Assembly: GCA_020062745.1 (NCBI GenBank)
Contig: JAGUVT010000076.1
Span: forward strand, 1 to 48,097
DNA from: Deltaproteobacteria bacterium
GTDB taxonomy: Bacteria; Bacillota; Desulfotomaculia; Desulfotomaculales; JAGUVT01
Direction of reading: 5' to 3'
Length of the DNA: 48,097 bases
A program made the translations under genes and the position numbers. The notes beneath the pieces were generated by a model, which had not been told where the DNA came from, did not search any database, and saw only the letters and a list, made by a program, of their open reading frames with translations. Positions 1 to 8,700 of the stretch are shown one piece after another (the stretch's first letter is position 1; the number at the start of each line of letters is the position of its first letter).

Positions 1-71
1 GAAAACTTCTTTTCGTTTTGGTGTTCCTCATGGCCGTTACTATGTCATGGATTAACTTTACTCTTAATATA

Positions 72-530
72 CTACATTTCGTCCAGCTCCGCCGCCACCT
101 GGTTTACCTTCTTAAGTGCATCGGGGCTTACCTTCAAAGTATAGCCAGGTTTTCCTGAACCTCCGTAGATAAAAGGATAGCGATAAAGCCGTCGATCTAC
201 AATGCAGGGCAGGGCAAGTCCGGCCAGGGGAAGATTACCCGCTGCAAATCCGGTTACTCGTTCCACATCTTCCTTTTTTGCCAGCTTTGCTTGTCCACAA
301 CCCAAAGCTTGTGCTATCTTTTTAAAATCGACACGTCCTCTTTCTCCCGAAACGATTACTGCAAAATAGCCTTTTTCCGTTTCCAAAATTAGCACCGGCG
401 CTGTTTGGCCTATTTCAATGCCTAAGAAGGCAGACCCTTCCCTGGCTGAATAAACCGGCTGATCATGTACAATCAGTTCGAACTCAACACCTTTTTCCAG
501 CAGCATCTTTTTTAAGTTATCCAAAAACAA
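72..530 (-). CDS. YbaK/EbsC-type aminoacyl-tRNA deacylase-like protein
   Basis: The protein of about 152 residues matches the YbaK / prolyl-tRNA editing fold, whose members hydrolyse mischarged aminoacyl-tRNAs such as Ala- or Cys-tRNA(Pro). The family pattern is visible as the block FKKIAQALGCGQAKLA, the TGFAAGNLPLAGL turn and the late GGSGKPGYTLKVSP block. A GTG codon at 537-539 is also open, but GAGGTG sits on top of it. A TTG at 528-530 lies six bases after GAGGTG, so I chose the TTG start. By hand alignment, the lysine that is catalytic in E. coli YbaK (K46, in a YKTLL context) appears to be replaced within the GQTAPVLIL segment. The substrate may therefore differ, or the protein may bind without editing. 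The gene seems to stand alone. The family call is good; the function is not certain. Confidence 0.85.
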   Translation of the reverse strand: MFLDNLKKMLLEKGVEFELIVHDQPVYSAREGSAFLGIEIGQTAPVLILETEKGYFAVIVSGERGRVDFKKIAQALGCGQAKLAKKEDVERVTGFAAGNLPLAGLALPCIVDRRLYRYPFIYGGSGKPGYTLKVSPDALKKVNQVAAELDEM

Positions 531-560
531 TTCATTCACCTCTTATATATTGCTCCCCGG

Positions 561-800
561 TTATTTCAGTTCCTGCCTGCTGGCCACCGGCACGCCGCTT
601 AAATTTAACAGGAACACGGGTACAGAACGGCCGACCCACACCACTTCCCCACCGGCAAGCCGTACCCCGTCCCGGAGCGGGACCCGGAGTTGGCAGTTGC
701 TGCCGATCAGGCGGAAGGGAGTTTCGGAAAGCGCAAAATCTACCCCCTCGATGGTTCTGTTTCCTTCTCTTGCTTTGATCAAACAGACCGTATCCAACTT
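561..800 (-). pseudogene. C-terminal fragment of an unrecognised protein
   Basis: The minus strand here reads as ordinary protein for about 75 codons, ending in LSGVPVASRQELK and a stop at 561. It contains blocks such as REGNRTIEGVDFALSETPF and CQLRVPLRDGVRLAGGEVVW. The plus-strand reading over the same bases is Ser/Thr/Pro/Arg-rich and looks like a shadow. No convincing start or ribosome binding site precedes it, and upstream of about 800 the coding sense switches to the plus strand. It is therefore probably the 3' end of a truncated gene. I do not recognise the family. Confidence 0.35.
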
Positions 801-801
801 T

Positions 802-939
802 AACTCCGCCGGACACCTGATCGGCTTCACCGATCCGGCCGGAGCGGTCACCTATACTTACGACGCCAGCGGCCGTCTTATAAAAACCAGCCGCCCCAAC
901 AGCGCCGTTGAAACTTATTTTACCGCGGCGAGTGTAACT
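802..939 (+). pseudogene. RHS/YD-repeat gene fragment
   Basis: The plus strand encodes a short stretch containing TDPAGAVTYTYDASGRL. This is a textbook RHS/YD repeat (pattern GxxTxxxDPxGxxTxYxYDxxGRL), found in large secreted wall-associated or toxin-delivery proteins. Only about one and a half repeat units remain. There is no signal peptide, core domain or start nearby, and both sides run into unrelated coding sense. I read it as a relic of a large RHS gene. The bases on either side remain in the same open plus frame by chance or by fusion. Confidence 0.5.
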
Positions 940-948
940 GGCGACAGC

Positions 949-1257
949 CGCCCCGTCCTAGTATGGGCTCCGGAAACAAGCCTCGGTACGAAACTGGTCC
1001 TCTTCCTGTCCAAAGAAGTGGGGGTGAGGGCCATCCTTACGAAAGACCCCTTGCGGGCGGCGACCAATTTGCAAAAACACCGTCCGCATGCCGGCAACGC
1101 CAGCCTGGTACTGCTCAAGGATGCGTTTCTTAGAACCCAGGAGGAGTACATTACGAAAGAAGTGGCGGGTCTGGCCTTTCACCGGGGCAGGGTAGTGACT
1201 TCCTTGCAGGAAGTTCCGGCAGAGGATAATACGGTAGTGATTGTTGCGGAGAACAAT
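949..1257 (+). pseudogene. Fragment of an unidentified protein
   Basis: The plus frame shared with the RHS relic continues for about 100 codons with plausible amino acid composition and neighbour-like codon use. Blocks include APETSLGTKLVLFLSKEVGV, EEYITKEVAGLAFHRGR and EVPAEDNTVVIVAENN. The minus reading is rich in Arg, His and Phe and looks like a shadow. The sense ends where the truncated PadR gene begins on the other strand, at about 1245-1260. No start codon with a ribosome binding site serves it. The family is unknown; the opening segment loosely resembles a nucleotide-binding or response-regulator-like fold, but I would not assign it. Confidence 0.3.
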
Positions 1258-1480
1258 CCCCACCGGCCTCTTCCATCCGGCGGAGATGCCGGTAAACCGT
1301 GGCGGGTTCGATTTCCCTTTCGGCAAAACCAAACTTGCTGAGTTCCTGAATCAGTTCATACCCGTACGCCGGCTTGCGGCAGATAAAAATCAGGAGCGCC
1401 GGCTGAAACATTTCAGTGGAAAGACCTGATAAAGACGCTTCTCGAAAATTGTCGTTTTTACCGCTTTTTTCTCTTGCCAT
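1241..1480 (-). pseudogene. Truncated PadR-family transcriptional regulator
   Basis: From an ATG at 1478-1480 the minus strand encodes a PadR-type winged helix. After about 25 residues comes FQPALLIFICRKPAYGYELI, then the AREIEPATVYRHLRRMEEAG-like recognition-helix block typical of PadR (AYGYEL and TVYRxLRRxEExG). Homology stops abruptly after MEEAG. The remaining frame to the stop at 1151 is Pro/Ser-rich junk that overlaps plus-strand coding sense. PadR proteins normally add a strand pair and a dimerisation helix, which are missing here. A GAGGT lies 14 bases upstream of the ATG, rather far. It is probably a non-functional 5' remnant, although a short DNA-binding peptide could still be made. 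Confidence 0.6.
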
Positions 1481-1513
1481 TATTTCACGATAATAACCTC
1501 AATCAACCGCCTG

Positions 1514-2482
1514 CTAGCAGAAAAATTGCAAAATATAGCTCAAGGCAAGGAAGAGAACCAATGCCGCCATGATCGCCTTCACAATGCCTTCCTTGAGGTA
1601 TTTCTGGGTGTAGGCGCCGCAATAGGTTCCCGCCAGGCCGCCGATGCCGAACAACGCTCCTAAGAGCCAGTCGGGCGCCACGTTCACAGTTGCTCCGACG
1701 GCAGTCGCCGCCAGCATTTGATAAAAGCCTACCCCGGCGATGGAGGTGAGGAAAGTGCCGGCCAGCGCCGCCCCGGCCACCGTGTAAACCGGAAGGCCCA
1801 GGATCGAAACACAGAAGGGAGCGATGATGGCTCCGCCGCCGATGCCGTATATTCCTCCGACCAAACCGACAACCAGCGCCAGGACAAAGATGGTCACGGT
1901 GGGGAAGGAATAGGTCTCGCCCCAGAACTCGTATTCAATCTTTTTAAGGGAAAACGATTTTGTTTTTACGACGGCGTCCGCGGGAAGGCCGGCGGCGATT
2001 TTTTGACTGGTTTCGGCCTGCAGCCGGGCCACCTGTGCCTTGAATTTTTGATCCAGAGCTTTGTTTTGGGCTTTCTGCTTTTCAGAGCCCCCGGTAAATT
2101 CAACAATCAGCCGGATGCCCAGATATAAAAGTACGCAGCCGACAAAAAGTTTAAAGGCCCTGGGGTCCGGCAGGTAACTGATCCTGATCCATGAGCCCAA
2201 AAACACGCCCGGCAAAGTCCCTACGACGACCACCCAGGTGAGGGGCCAGGCCATGCGCCCTTCTTTAATAAAACGGTAAAGCCCGCCCGGAATGGCCACG
2301 ATATTATAGATTAAGTTTGTCGGACTGACTGACGGACTGGTGTAATGCAAAAAGCTCACCTGAAAGGGCAGCAGCAAAAACGCGCCGGAGACCCCGGCGG
2401 ACGCCGTTATGGATGAAACGATAAAAGCCACCAGCGGCGGGATAAACGGGTTGATTTCAACTCCTGAAACGGGAAAATACAT
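1514..2482 (-). CDS. TauE/SafE-family membrane exporter
   Basis: The 322-residue protein is a multi-pass membrane protein of the TauE/SafE (sulfite exporter, DUF81) family. This family moves organosulfonates, sulfite or related anions across the cytoplasmic membrane. Typical features are the N-terminal ITASAGVSGAFLLLPF segment, the SPTNLIYNIVAIPGG motif of the first half, and the second-half repeat with GLVGGIYGIGGGAIIAPF. I chose the ATG at 2480-2482 because GGAGGAAGAGGG lies just upstream; a GTG at 2522-2524 has no site. Unusually, a charged linker of about 60 residues (roughly 130-193) separates the two halves. It is Lys/Gln/Glu-rich and predicted cytoplasmic or coiled coil. The substrate cannot be told from sequence. 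Confidence 0.9.
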   Translation of the reverse strand: MYFPVSGVEINPFIPPLVAFIVSSITASAGVSGAFLLLPFQVSFLHYTSPSVSPTNLIYNIVAIPGGLYRFIKEGRMAWPLTWVVVVGTLPGVFLGSWIRISYLPDPRAFKLFVGCVLLYLGIRLIVEFTGGSEKQKAQNKALDQKFKAQVARLQAETSQKIAAGLPADAVVKTKSFSLKKIEYEFWGETYSFPTVTIFVLALVVGLVGGIYGIGGGAIIAPFCVSILGLPVYTVAGAALAGTFLTSIAGVGFYQMLAATAVGATVNVAPDWLLGALFGIGGLAGTYCGAYTQKYLKEGIVKAIMAALVLFLALSYILQFFC

Positions 2483-2570
2483 TAAGTCAGCCCTCTTCCT
2501 CCGGATAAATGAGACCCAAACCACCGGACTGAACTGCCATCATCTTTGCCTATAATAAAATTCAATAAAA

Positions 2571-2658
2571 AAAGTCCCGGATGTTTGTTAACCGGTTTTC
2601 GGGAGGACAAATGTTCTTATCCAAATTGGATGAAAAAGCAATCTCAGCCCGGGACTTT
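2571..2658 (-). terminator. Putative uvrA terminator with stop codon inside the hairpin
   Basis: Perfect 10-base inverted arms (2571-2580 and 2649-2658) enclose a 68-base loop. On the minus strand the second arm runs into a T7 tract, as in an intrinsic terminator. The upstream arm contains the last UvrA codons and the TGA at 2644-2646 lies inside the loop. Confidence 0.5.
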
Positions 2659-5544
2659 GATCACTTCGTCCGTGGCAATGCTTTCTGCCGCCGGCTGCCC
2701 GCCGAACATGCCCATGCCCTGGCGGGGGCTTTTAGCCAGCGCCTGCTGCAGGAACCGGCCGGTATAGGACTGCGGCGCCTCCGCCACTTCTTCCGGCGTG
2801 CCGGTGGCCACCACCCGGCCGCCTTTGTCCCCTCCTTCGGGGCCCAGGTCGATGATGTGGTCGGCGGTCTTGATCACGTCCAGGTTGTGTTCGATAACCG
2901 CCACCGTGTCCCCGGCCTCTACCAGCCGGTGCAGGACGCCCAGCAGCCGCTCGATGTCGGCGGTGTGCAGGCCGGTGGTGGGCTCGTCCAGAATGTAGAA
3001 GGTTTTGCCGTTGGATCGGCGGGACAGTTCGGTGGAAAGCTTCACCCGCTGGGCCTCGCCGCCGGAGAGGGTGGTGGCCGGCTGCCCCAGGCGGATGTAG
3101 CCCAGGCCCACGTCCTGCAGGGTTTTTAAGCGGCGTTGGATCTTCGGGATAGGCTTGAAGAATTCCAGCGCCTGGTCTACCGTCATGTCCAGCACGTCGG
3201 CGATGCTCTTCCCCTTGTATTTCACTTCCAGGGTCTCCCGGTTGTAGCGCCGGCTCTTGCAGACCTCGCACGGCACGTAGACATCGGGCAAAAAGTGCAT
3301 CTCGATCTTGATGATGCCATCACCCTGGCAGGCTTCACAGCGGCCGCCCTTGACGTTGAAGCTGAACCGCCCCGGCCGGTAGCCCCGCATCTTCGCCTCC
3401 GGCGTGCGGGCATAGAGATCGCGGATGTCGGTAAAAACGCCGGTATAAGTGGCCGGGTTGGAACGGGGGGTGCGGCCGATGGGAGACTGGTCGATATCGA
3501 TCACCTTGTCCAGGTGGCCGATTCCCCTGACTTCCCGGCACTGCCCCGGCTGCGTCCTGGCCCGGTGCAGTTCCTGGGCCAGCCGGCGGTATAAAATATC
3601 GTTCACCAGGGTGCTCTTGCCCGAACCGGAGACACCGGTGACGCAGATGAACAACCCCAGAGGAAATTCCACATCGATGTTCTGCAAATTATTTTCCTGC
3701 GCCCCCAGCACCGTCACTGTTTTCCCGTTGGACCGGCGGCGTAACAGCGGCGCCGGAATCTGTTTGCGCCCGCTCAAGTACTGGCCGGTGATGGAGGCCG
3801 GGTGGGCGGCGACCTCCGGCACCGTGCCGGCGGCTACCACCTGCCCGCCGTGCAGGCCGGCGCCCGGGCCGATGTCGATGATGTAGTCGGCGGCCCGCAT
3901 GGTTTCCTCGTCGTGCTCCACCACAATCAGGGTGTTCCCCAAATCCCGCAGACGTTGCAGGGTCTGCAGGAGCCGCCGGTTGTCCCGCTGGTGCAGGCCG
4001 ATGCTCGGTTCGTCCAGGATGTAAAGCACCCCCATCAGCCCCGACCCGATCTGGGTGGCCAGGCGGATGCGCTGGGCCTCACCGCCGGACAGGGTTCCCG
4101 CGGCCCGGTCCAGGGTAAGGTAATCCAGCCCCACATTGACCAGAAAGCCCAGCCGCTCGCCGATTTCCTTCAATATCTGGCGGGCAATCAGCCGCTCCCG
4201 CTCGGTCAGCTCCAGCTTCGCAAAGAACTCCCGCGCTTCCGCCACCGGCAGCCTGGTCACCTCCGTAATGGACAGGCCGCCCACTTTTACCGCCAGAGCC
4301 TCGGGCTTGAGCCTCTCCCCTTTGCAGGCCGGGCAGGGGCGGTTGCTCATAAACCGCTCGATCTCCTCCCGCTGGCGCTCCGAAGCGGTTTCCCTGTAGC
4401 GCCTGGCCAGGTTGTTGATTACCCCTTCAAAGGGGGCGTGCATCTCATGCCTGCGGCCGTAGAACTCGTTTTGCAGGACAAAGTGAAACCGCCTGCCGCC
4501 CGTGCCGTACAGGATCACGTCCAGGTGCTCCGGCGCCAGTTCGGCCACCGGGGTGTCCAGGCTGAAGCCGTAATAGCCGGCCAGTCCCTCTAAAAACTGG
4601 TAGGCATAGTTGCCCCTGCACCAGCCCTCGACGGCGCCGTCGTTAATGGATCTGGTGCGGTCGGGGATGACCAGTTCCGGGTCGATCTCCTGTTTCATCC
4701 CCAGACCGGTGCACTCCGGACAGGCGCCGAAGGGGCTGTTGAAGGAGAACAGGCGGGGGGATATTTCACTCAAGCCCACCCCGCACTCCGGGCAGGCGAA
4801 ATTCTCGCTGAAAATGATTTCCTCCCCGTCCGCTATGGAGGCTATAACCACGCCGCCTCCCGCTTTCAGGGCGGTTTCCAGGGAGTCGGCCAGCCGCTTC
4901 TCTACTCCCGGCCGGACTATAATCCGGTCCACCACCACTTCGATGGTGTGTTTCTTGTTCTTATCCAGCTTTATCTCCGCCGCCGCGTCCAGTACCTCGC
5001 CGTCCACCCGCACCCGCACAAAACCGTTCCGGCGCGCTTCCTCCAGCACCCGCGCGTGCTCCCCCTTCTTGCCGCGCACCAACTGAGCCAGCAGTTGGAG
5101 GCGGGTCCCCTCCGGCAAGGCGCACAGGTGATCCACCATCTGCTCCACCGCCTGCCGGGCGATGGGCCGTCCGCACAGGTGGCAGTGGGGGCGCCCGATC
5201 CGGGCGAAGAGCAAACGCAGGTAGTCATAAATTTCCGTCACCGTGCCCACGGTAGAGCGGGGGTTGTGGCTGGTGGCCTTCTGGTCGATGGAAATGGCCG
5301 GGGACAGCCCTTCAATGTAATCCACGTCCGGTTTGTCCATCTGCCCCAGAAACTGGCGGGCGTAAGACGAAAGGGACTCGACATAACGGCGCTGCCCTTC
5401 GGCGTAAATGGTGTCGAAAGCCAGGGAAGACTTGCCCGACCCGGACAGGCCGGTGATCACCACAAACCTGTCCCTCGGTATTTCCACATCTATGTTTTTC
5501 AAATTGTGCACCCGCGCGCCCTTTACCAGAACCCTGTCAAGCAT
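2644..5544 (-). CDS. uvrA: Excinuclease ABC subunit A
   Basis: UvrA (966 residues) is the damage-sensing ATPase of nucleotide excision repair. It dimerises, loads UvrB on lesions and leaves. Both ABC modules are intact. The first has Walker [10 protein letters not shown] near residue 32, zinc-binding CPEC pairs around 255-285 and the signature [14 protein letters not shown] followed by [15 protein letters not shown]. The second has [10 protein letters not shown], the CEACQGDG and CEVC zinc cysteines, and [15 protein letters not shown]. The ATG at 5542-5544 starts the usual [18 protein letters not shown]; an AGGAGG lies 15 bases upstream and an in-frame TTG at 5577 is less likely. Here uvrA is separated from uvrB by nearly 8 kb of accessory DNA, although the two often sit together in related bacteria. 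A small uvrA-like relic lies at about 11317-11455. Confidence 0.98.
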   Translation of the reverse strand: MLDRVLVKGARVHNLKNIDVEIPRDRFVVITGLSGSGKSSLAFDTIYAEGQRRYVESLSSYARQFLGQMDKPDVDYIEGLSPAISIDQKATSHNPRSTVGTVTEIYDYLRLLFARIGRPHCHLCGRPIARQAVEQMVDHLCALPEGTRLQLLAQLVRGKKGEHARVLEEARRNGFVRVRVDGEVLDAAAEIKLDKNKKHTIEVVVDRIIVRPGVEKRLADSLETALKAGGGVVIASIADGEEIIFSENFACPECGVGLSEISPRLFSFNSPFGACPECTGLGMKQEIDPELVIPDRTRSINDGAVEGWCRGNYAYQFLEGLAGYYGFSLDTPVAELAPEHLDVILYGTGGRRFHFVLQNEFYGRRHEMHAPFEGVINNLARRYRETASERQREEIERFMSNRPCPACKGERLKPEALAVKVGGLSITEVTRLPVAEAREFFAKLELTERERLIARQILKEIGERLGFLVNVGLDYLTLDRAAGTLSGGEAQRIRLATQIGSGLMGVLYILDEPSIGLHQRDNRRLLQTLQRLRDLGNTLIVVEHDEETMRAADYIIDIGPGAGLHGGQVVAAGTVPEVAAHPASITGQYLSGRKQIPAPLLRRRSNGKTVTVLGAQENNLQNIDVEFPLGLFICVTGVSGSGKSTLVNDILYRRLAQELHRARTQPGQCREVRGIGHLDKVIDIDQSPIGRTPRSNPATYTGVFTDIRDLYARTPEAKMRGYRPGRFSFNVKGGRCEACQGDGIIKIEMHFLPDVYVPCEVCKSRRYNRETLEVKYKGKSIADVLDMTVDQALEFFKPIPKIQRRLKTLQDVGLGYIRLGQPATTLSGGEAQRVKLSTELSRRSNGKTFYILDEPTTGLHTADIERLLGVLHRLVEAGDTVAVIEHNLDVIKTADHIIDLGPEGGDKGGRVVATGTPEEVAEAPQSYTGRFLQQALAKSPRQGMGMFGGQPAAESIATDEVIKVPG

Positions 5545-5597
5545 TACCGAAACGACCTTCCTCCTGTTGACATGCAAACCTTTTAAATACCAGTCTT

Positions 5598-5603
5598 ATT
5601 ATA
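5598..5603 (-). promoter_or_regulatory. Extended -10 element upstream of uvrA
   Basis: The minus strand reads TGGTATAATA here, a perfect TATAAT with an upstream TG (extended -10), 54 bases before the uvrA ATG. No good -35 is visible 16-18 bases further up. The same ten bases occur before uvrB. No Gram-positive LexA box (CGAAC-N4-GTTCG) was seen by eye. Confidence 0.5.
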
Positions 5604-5640
5604 CCATAATAGAAGGGCATTAACAGGCTGCCAGGCCGTT

Positions 5641-8600
5641 CTACGGCGGGTCCTGTTTCCGGTATTCCGACGGCCCTACGCCCACTCTCCTTTTGAACAC
5701 CGTGGCAAAATGGCTGGGGTTGCAAAAACCGCATTGAAAGCAGATTTCTGTGATGGTTTGATCGGTAGTCCGGAGCATCTCCCGGGCTTTTTCCACCCTG
5801 ATGTCCAATAAGTAATCACTTGAGGTTTTGCCGGTTTGAGCTTTAAAAACCCGGGTAAAGTGGTAAGGGCTTAAGTTGGCCACCCGGGCCACATCCGCCA
5901 GGTGATATTTCTTGGTAAAATTTTCGCGCAGGTAGGCAACAGCCCGGTTAATGTTTTCCTTTTCAACCTGGCTCAACCCCTGAAGTGACCGGTGTGCCGC
6001 CCGGGCCCGTTTCCTTACCGACTGGTGCAGGTGCTGGAGCAAAGCTGCGACGGCCGGAAGCGCTTCCTCTCCTCCGGCTTGGGCCAGCAACCGCAAAACC
6101 CGGCACAACACCTGTGGGTCGGGGTGGGCGGTTAAATCCAAAAGCAAGGGGGCGGCGGTGCGGCCCAGACGTTTTAAAATTTGATCTAGAAAGGACATTT
6201 CCAGTCCGTATTCAATCCCCAGCCTGAGCACAGGAAAAGCCAGTTCCCGGTAATCGATAAATATCTGCAGGTAATTCCCGGCGGCAGCCAGTTCCAGGCA
6301 ACGCGCGGCATACCGGCGAGCTTCCCCGGCGTCGTCCCGGGCCAGACCTGCTCCCGCCAGAAAACCATACCCGATGCACAGGGAATAACTTGCCCCGATC
6401 CGCTCCAGAATTGCCACGGCCTGGTTCATCATCCCGGCCGCCGCTTGAAGTTTTCCCGCCTGGACGTAGGCCACGGCAGCAATCTCCAGGACCGCCCCGT
6501 AGATGTAATCGGATTGCTCCCTGGCTATTTTCAAGGCATCGTTCACTAAAGCCAGTCCCTCCGCAAGCCGGCCGCCGGCCGCCAACAACCTCCCCAGGAG
6601 GCCCAGGCTTAGAGCTTCGAAAAAGCACTCTCCGCCAGCTCCCCGGGCCAGTTCGACCGACCGCCGGAAACTTTTTTCGGCCCCTGTCATATCACCAAGA
6701 CTGGATAACACAGCGCCCAACTGGCAGTAGGCCCAGGGCAGGGCCCCCAGCAAGCCCAATTGTTCTTTAACCTCGATGCTCTTTTGGGCATGGGCCAGCG
6801 CCCGGTCAAGATCACCCCAGTCCCGGTAGATAACGGCAATGCTGTCATACAGAGAATAGGCCGCCAGGCAGGGATCGGGAGCCATTTTCACCCCGCGCCG
6901 GTAAGTCTCCAGCGCTTTTGCGTATTCCCCCTTGACGTAGTAAACTTGACCAAGGTGTTCCGCCAATTTCGGAGCAATACGCTTTTCGTCTTCCCACTCG
7001 GCGGCCGCAAACACCTGTCTTAAAGAGTGCACGGCCCGGTCAAATTCACCCTGCAGGGTCAGCACGAAGGATTGTTCAAGGCTGACCTCGAACCACTCAT
7101 TGACCGGCCGGTGGGTCAACCAGGGCAGAACTGTTTCCAGCAACGCAAGGCTTTTTTGATAATCGCCACGGGAACGGAAAAGGCGCGCCTGGTAAAGAAG
7201 GGCTTGGCCGAGTCCCTCCCGGTCCCCGGCGGCGGTGAAGGCCGCCCGGGCCTGCTCCAACAAGACATCAGCCTCCGCCAGCCTCCCCGCGCAGAGGGCA
7301 ACAGCTCCTTCTAAAAACACAAGCCAGGGCCGCTCCCGGCGATCACTGGCGGGTCCGTGCCGGGGCGGCGCCGGGGACAACCAACCGGACAGGCTCCAGA
7401 GCCAGCGGCGCACGGTTTGCCAGCGACCATGACGCAACACCGGTACACCCGCCTTTTCTATAGCCGCGGCGGCCTGCTCATAAGCTCTGGCCTCCAGGAA
7501 ATACTCTACCGCGGCCTCCGGTAAACCTGCTTCCAGGCAGCACTCGCCGGCTTTTCGCAGAAAAAGGAACCGGTTATTTCCTATTTTATCGAGGAGAAAT
7601 TCGCGGAAGAGCTGGTGGTACCGATAGGCTCCTTCCTCCCCGGCCAGGGCTATCGTAAAGAAGCCGCGCATCGCCAGGAATTCCAGGATCCGCTGCGCGT
7701 CAGAACGCCCCAGAAACGTATCGCAAAAAGCTGGGGTCAGCACCTCCAGAACCGCGGTGGCCAGCAGAAAGGATTTAACGTCCTCCGGTAGGTCGTTGAA
7801 AACCTCCGCGGCCAGATAGGTATACAGGTCACGCCAGCCACGACCGGGCCGGGGTCTGCTCCGCCGGCCCGCCGGTCCGGTCGGCAAAACAGTTCCCGGC
7901 AGAACGGGCCGCTCTCCAAAGCCAAACCCCGCCAGGGAATCCGGGTCGGGAGCGAAGCCGGTCGACCCGAGCAGACGCAGGGCGACCGCCCACCCCTGGG
8001 TTTCCCGGGCTGCGGCGGCAACGTTCTGTTCCGAGACCGGCCCGCCCTTTTCCAGGGCAAGCAACGCGGCGATTTCCGCCCGATTGAATTTCAACTCCTC
8101 CAGACCGATCTCGGTTAGCAGACCGTCCGCTCTCAGGCGCGCCAGCGGTAAAGGGGGTGTAGCCCGGCCGGCGATCACCACGTGGACGCCGGGGGAAAGA
8201 TACCGCAAAAGCACCTCCAAAACCTGGTGCACCTGCGGTTCCCGGATTAGATGATAATCATCAAAGACCAGCATCAGGCCTTTCTCCAACCTCGCCGCCA
8301 GTTCGTTGACCAGGGCGGCCGAAACCTGCCGGGTCTGTTCCGGTGAACCGCCGCCCCTGGCCAGCAAAGTCAGGGCTTGGTCGCCAAAGCCGGCCAGATG
8401 CCGCCTGATCCCGGCCGTCAGGTGTTGCACAAACACCGCCGGGTCATTATCAAAGGAATCGATCTGGTACCAGACCACCGGGGAATCAACTGTGCCAAGA
8501 AACTGGGAAACCAGCACCGTCTTTCCGTAACCGGCCGGAGCCGCCACTACGGTCAGCTTCCGGTTTTCAGAACCGGCCAGGGCCTTTAACAGCCGGGGAC

Positions 8601-8670
8601 GGTCCAGCAACCGGCTCCCCAGGCGCGGGGCCAACAGTTTTGTGGTCATCATCATGGCTGAACCGGACAA
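5641..8670 (-). CDS. Giant STAND/MalT-like regulator with AraC-type HTH
   Basis: This protein of about 1009 residues begins like MalT-type STAND ATPases. KLLAPRLGSRLLDRPRLL leads into a Walker A (APAGYGKT, near residue 44), followed by WYQIDSFDNDPAVF and a Walker B block (LMLVFDDYHLI, near 135). A long helical, TPR-like middle follows (about 370-830). The end is not the LuxR-type HTH normal for MalT. It is a two-helix-turn-helix AraC/XylS domain (about 905-1005) with LADVARVANLSPYHFTRVFK and ITEICFQCGFCNPSHFATVF. A ligand-gated, ATP-dependent activator is the likely role; the inducer is unknown. GGGAGG lies six bases before a TTG at 8668-8670, which I prefer over the ATG triplet at 8647-8655. 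It diverges from the SLH gene at 9063, its most obvious target. Confidence 0.88.
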   Translation of the reverse strand: MSGSAMMMTTKLLAPRLGSRLLDRPRLLKALAGSENRKLTVVAAPAGYGKTVLVSQFLGTVDSPVVWYQIDSFDNDPAVFVQHLTAGIRRHLAGFGDQALTLLARGGGSPEQTRQVSAALVNELAARLEKGLMLVFDDYHLIREPQVHQVLEVLLRYLSPGVHVVIAGRATPPLPLARLRADGLLTEIGLEELKFNRAEIAALLALEKGGPVSEQNVAAAARETQGWAVALRLLGSTGFAPDPDSLAGFGFGERPVLPGTVLPTGPAGRRSRPRPGRGWRDLYTYLAAEVFNDLPEDVKSFLLATAVLEVLTPAFCDTFLGRSDAQRILEFLAMRGFFTIALAGEEGAYRYHQLFREFLLDKIGNNRFLFLRKAGECCLEAGLPEAAVEYFLEARAYEQAAAAIEKAGVPVLRHGRWQTVRRWLWSLSGWLSPAPPRHGPASDRRERPWLVFLEGAVALCAGRLAEADVLLEQARAAFTAAGDREGLGQALLYQARLFRSRGDYQKSLALLETVLPWLTHRPVNEWFEVSLEQSFVLTLQGEFDRAVHSLRQVFAAAEWEDEKRIAPKLAEHLGQVYYVKGEYAKALETYRRGVKMAPDPCLAAYSLYDSIAVIYRDWGDLDRALAHAQKSIEVKEQLGLLGALPWAYCQLGAVLSSLGDMTGAEKSFRRSVELARGAGGECFFEALSLGLLGRLLAAGGRLAEGLALVNDALKIAREQSDYIYGAVLEIAAVAYVQAGKLQAAAGMMNQAVAILERIGASYSLCIGYGFLAGAGLARDDAGEARRYAARCLELAAAGNYLQIFIDYRELAFPVLRLGIEYGLEMSFLDQILKRLGRTAAPLLLDLTAHPDPQVLCRVLRLLAQAGGEEALPAVAALLQHLHQSVRKRARAAHRSLQGLSQVEKENINRAVAYLRENFTKKYHLADVARVANLSPYHFTRVFKAQTGKTSSDYLLDIRVEKAREMLRTTDQTITEICFQCGFCNPSHFATVFKRRVGVGPSEYRKQDPP

Positions 8671-8700
8671 ATCAAATCCTCCCAACGCAAGAGCGCCGCC

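Noticed and set aside
550-1341. A single 263-codon plus-strand gene
   Set aside because: Only the middle and the later part read as protein. The beginning is an antisense shadow of a minus-strand fragment and the end overlaps the PadR piece, so I split it into relics.
3802-4593. A 263-codon open frame on the plus strand inside uvrA
   Set aside because: It is antisense to well-conserved UvrA codons. It is rich in Gly, Gln and His, as expected from a GC-rich shadow frame, and has no ribosome binding site.
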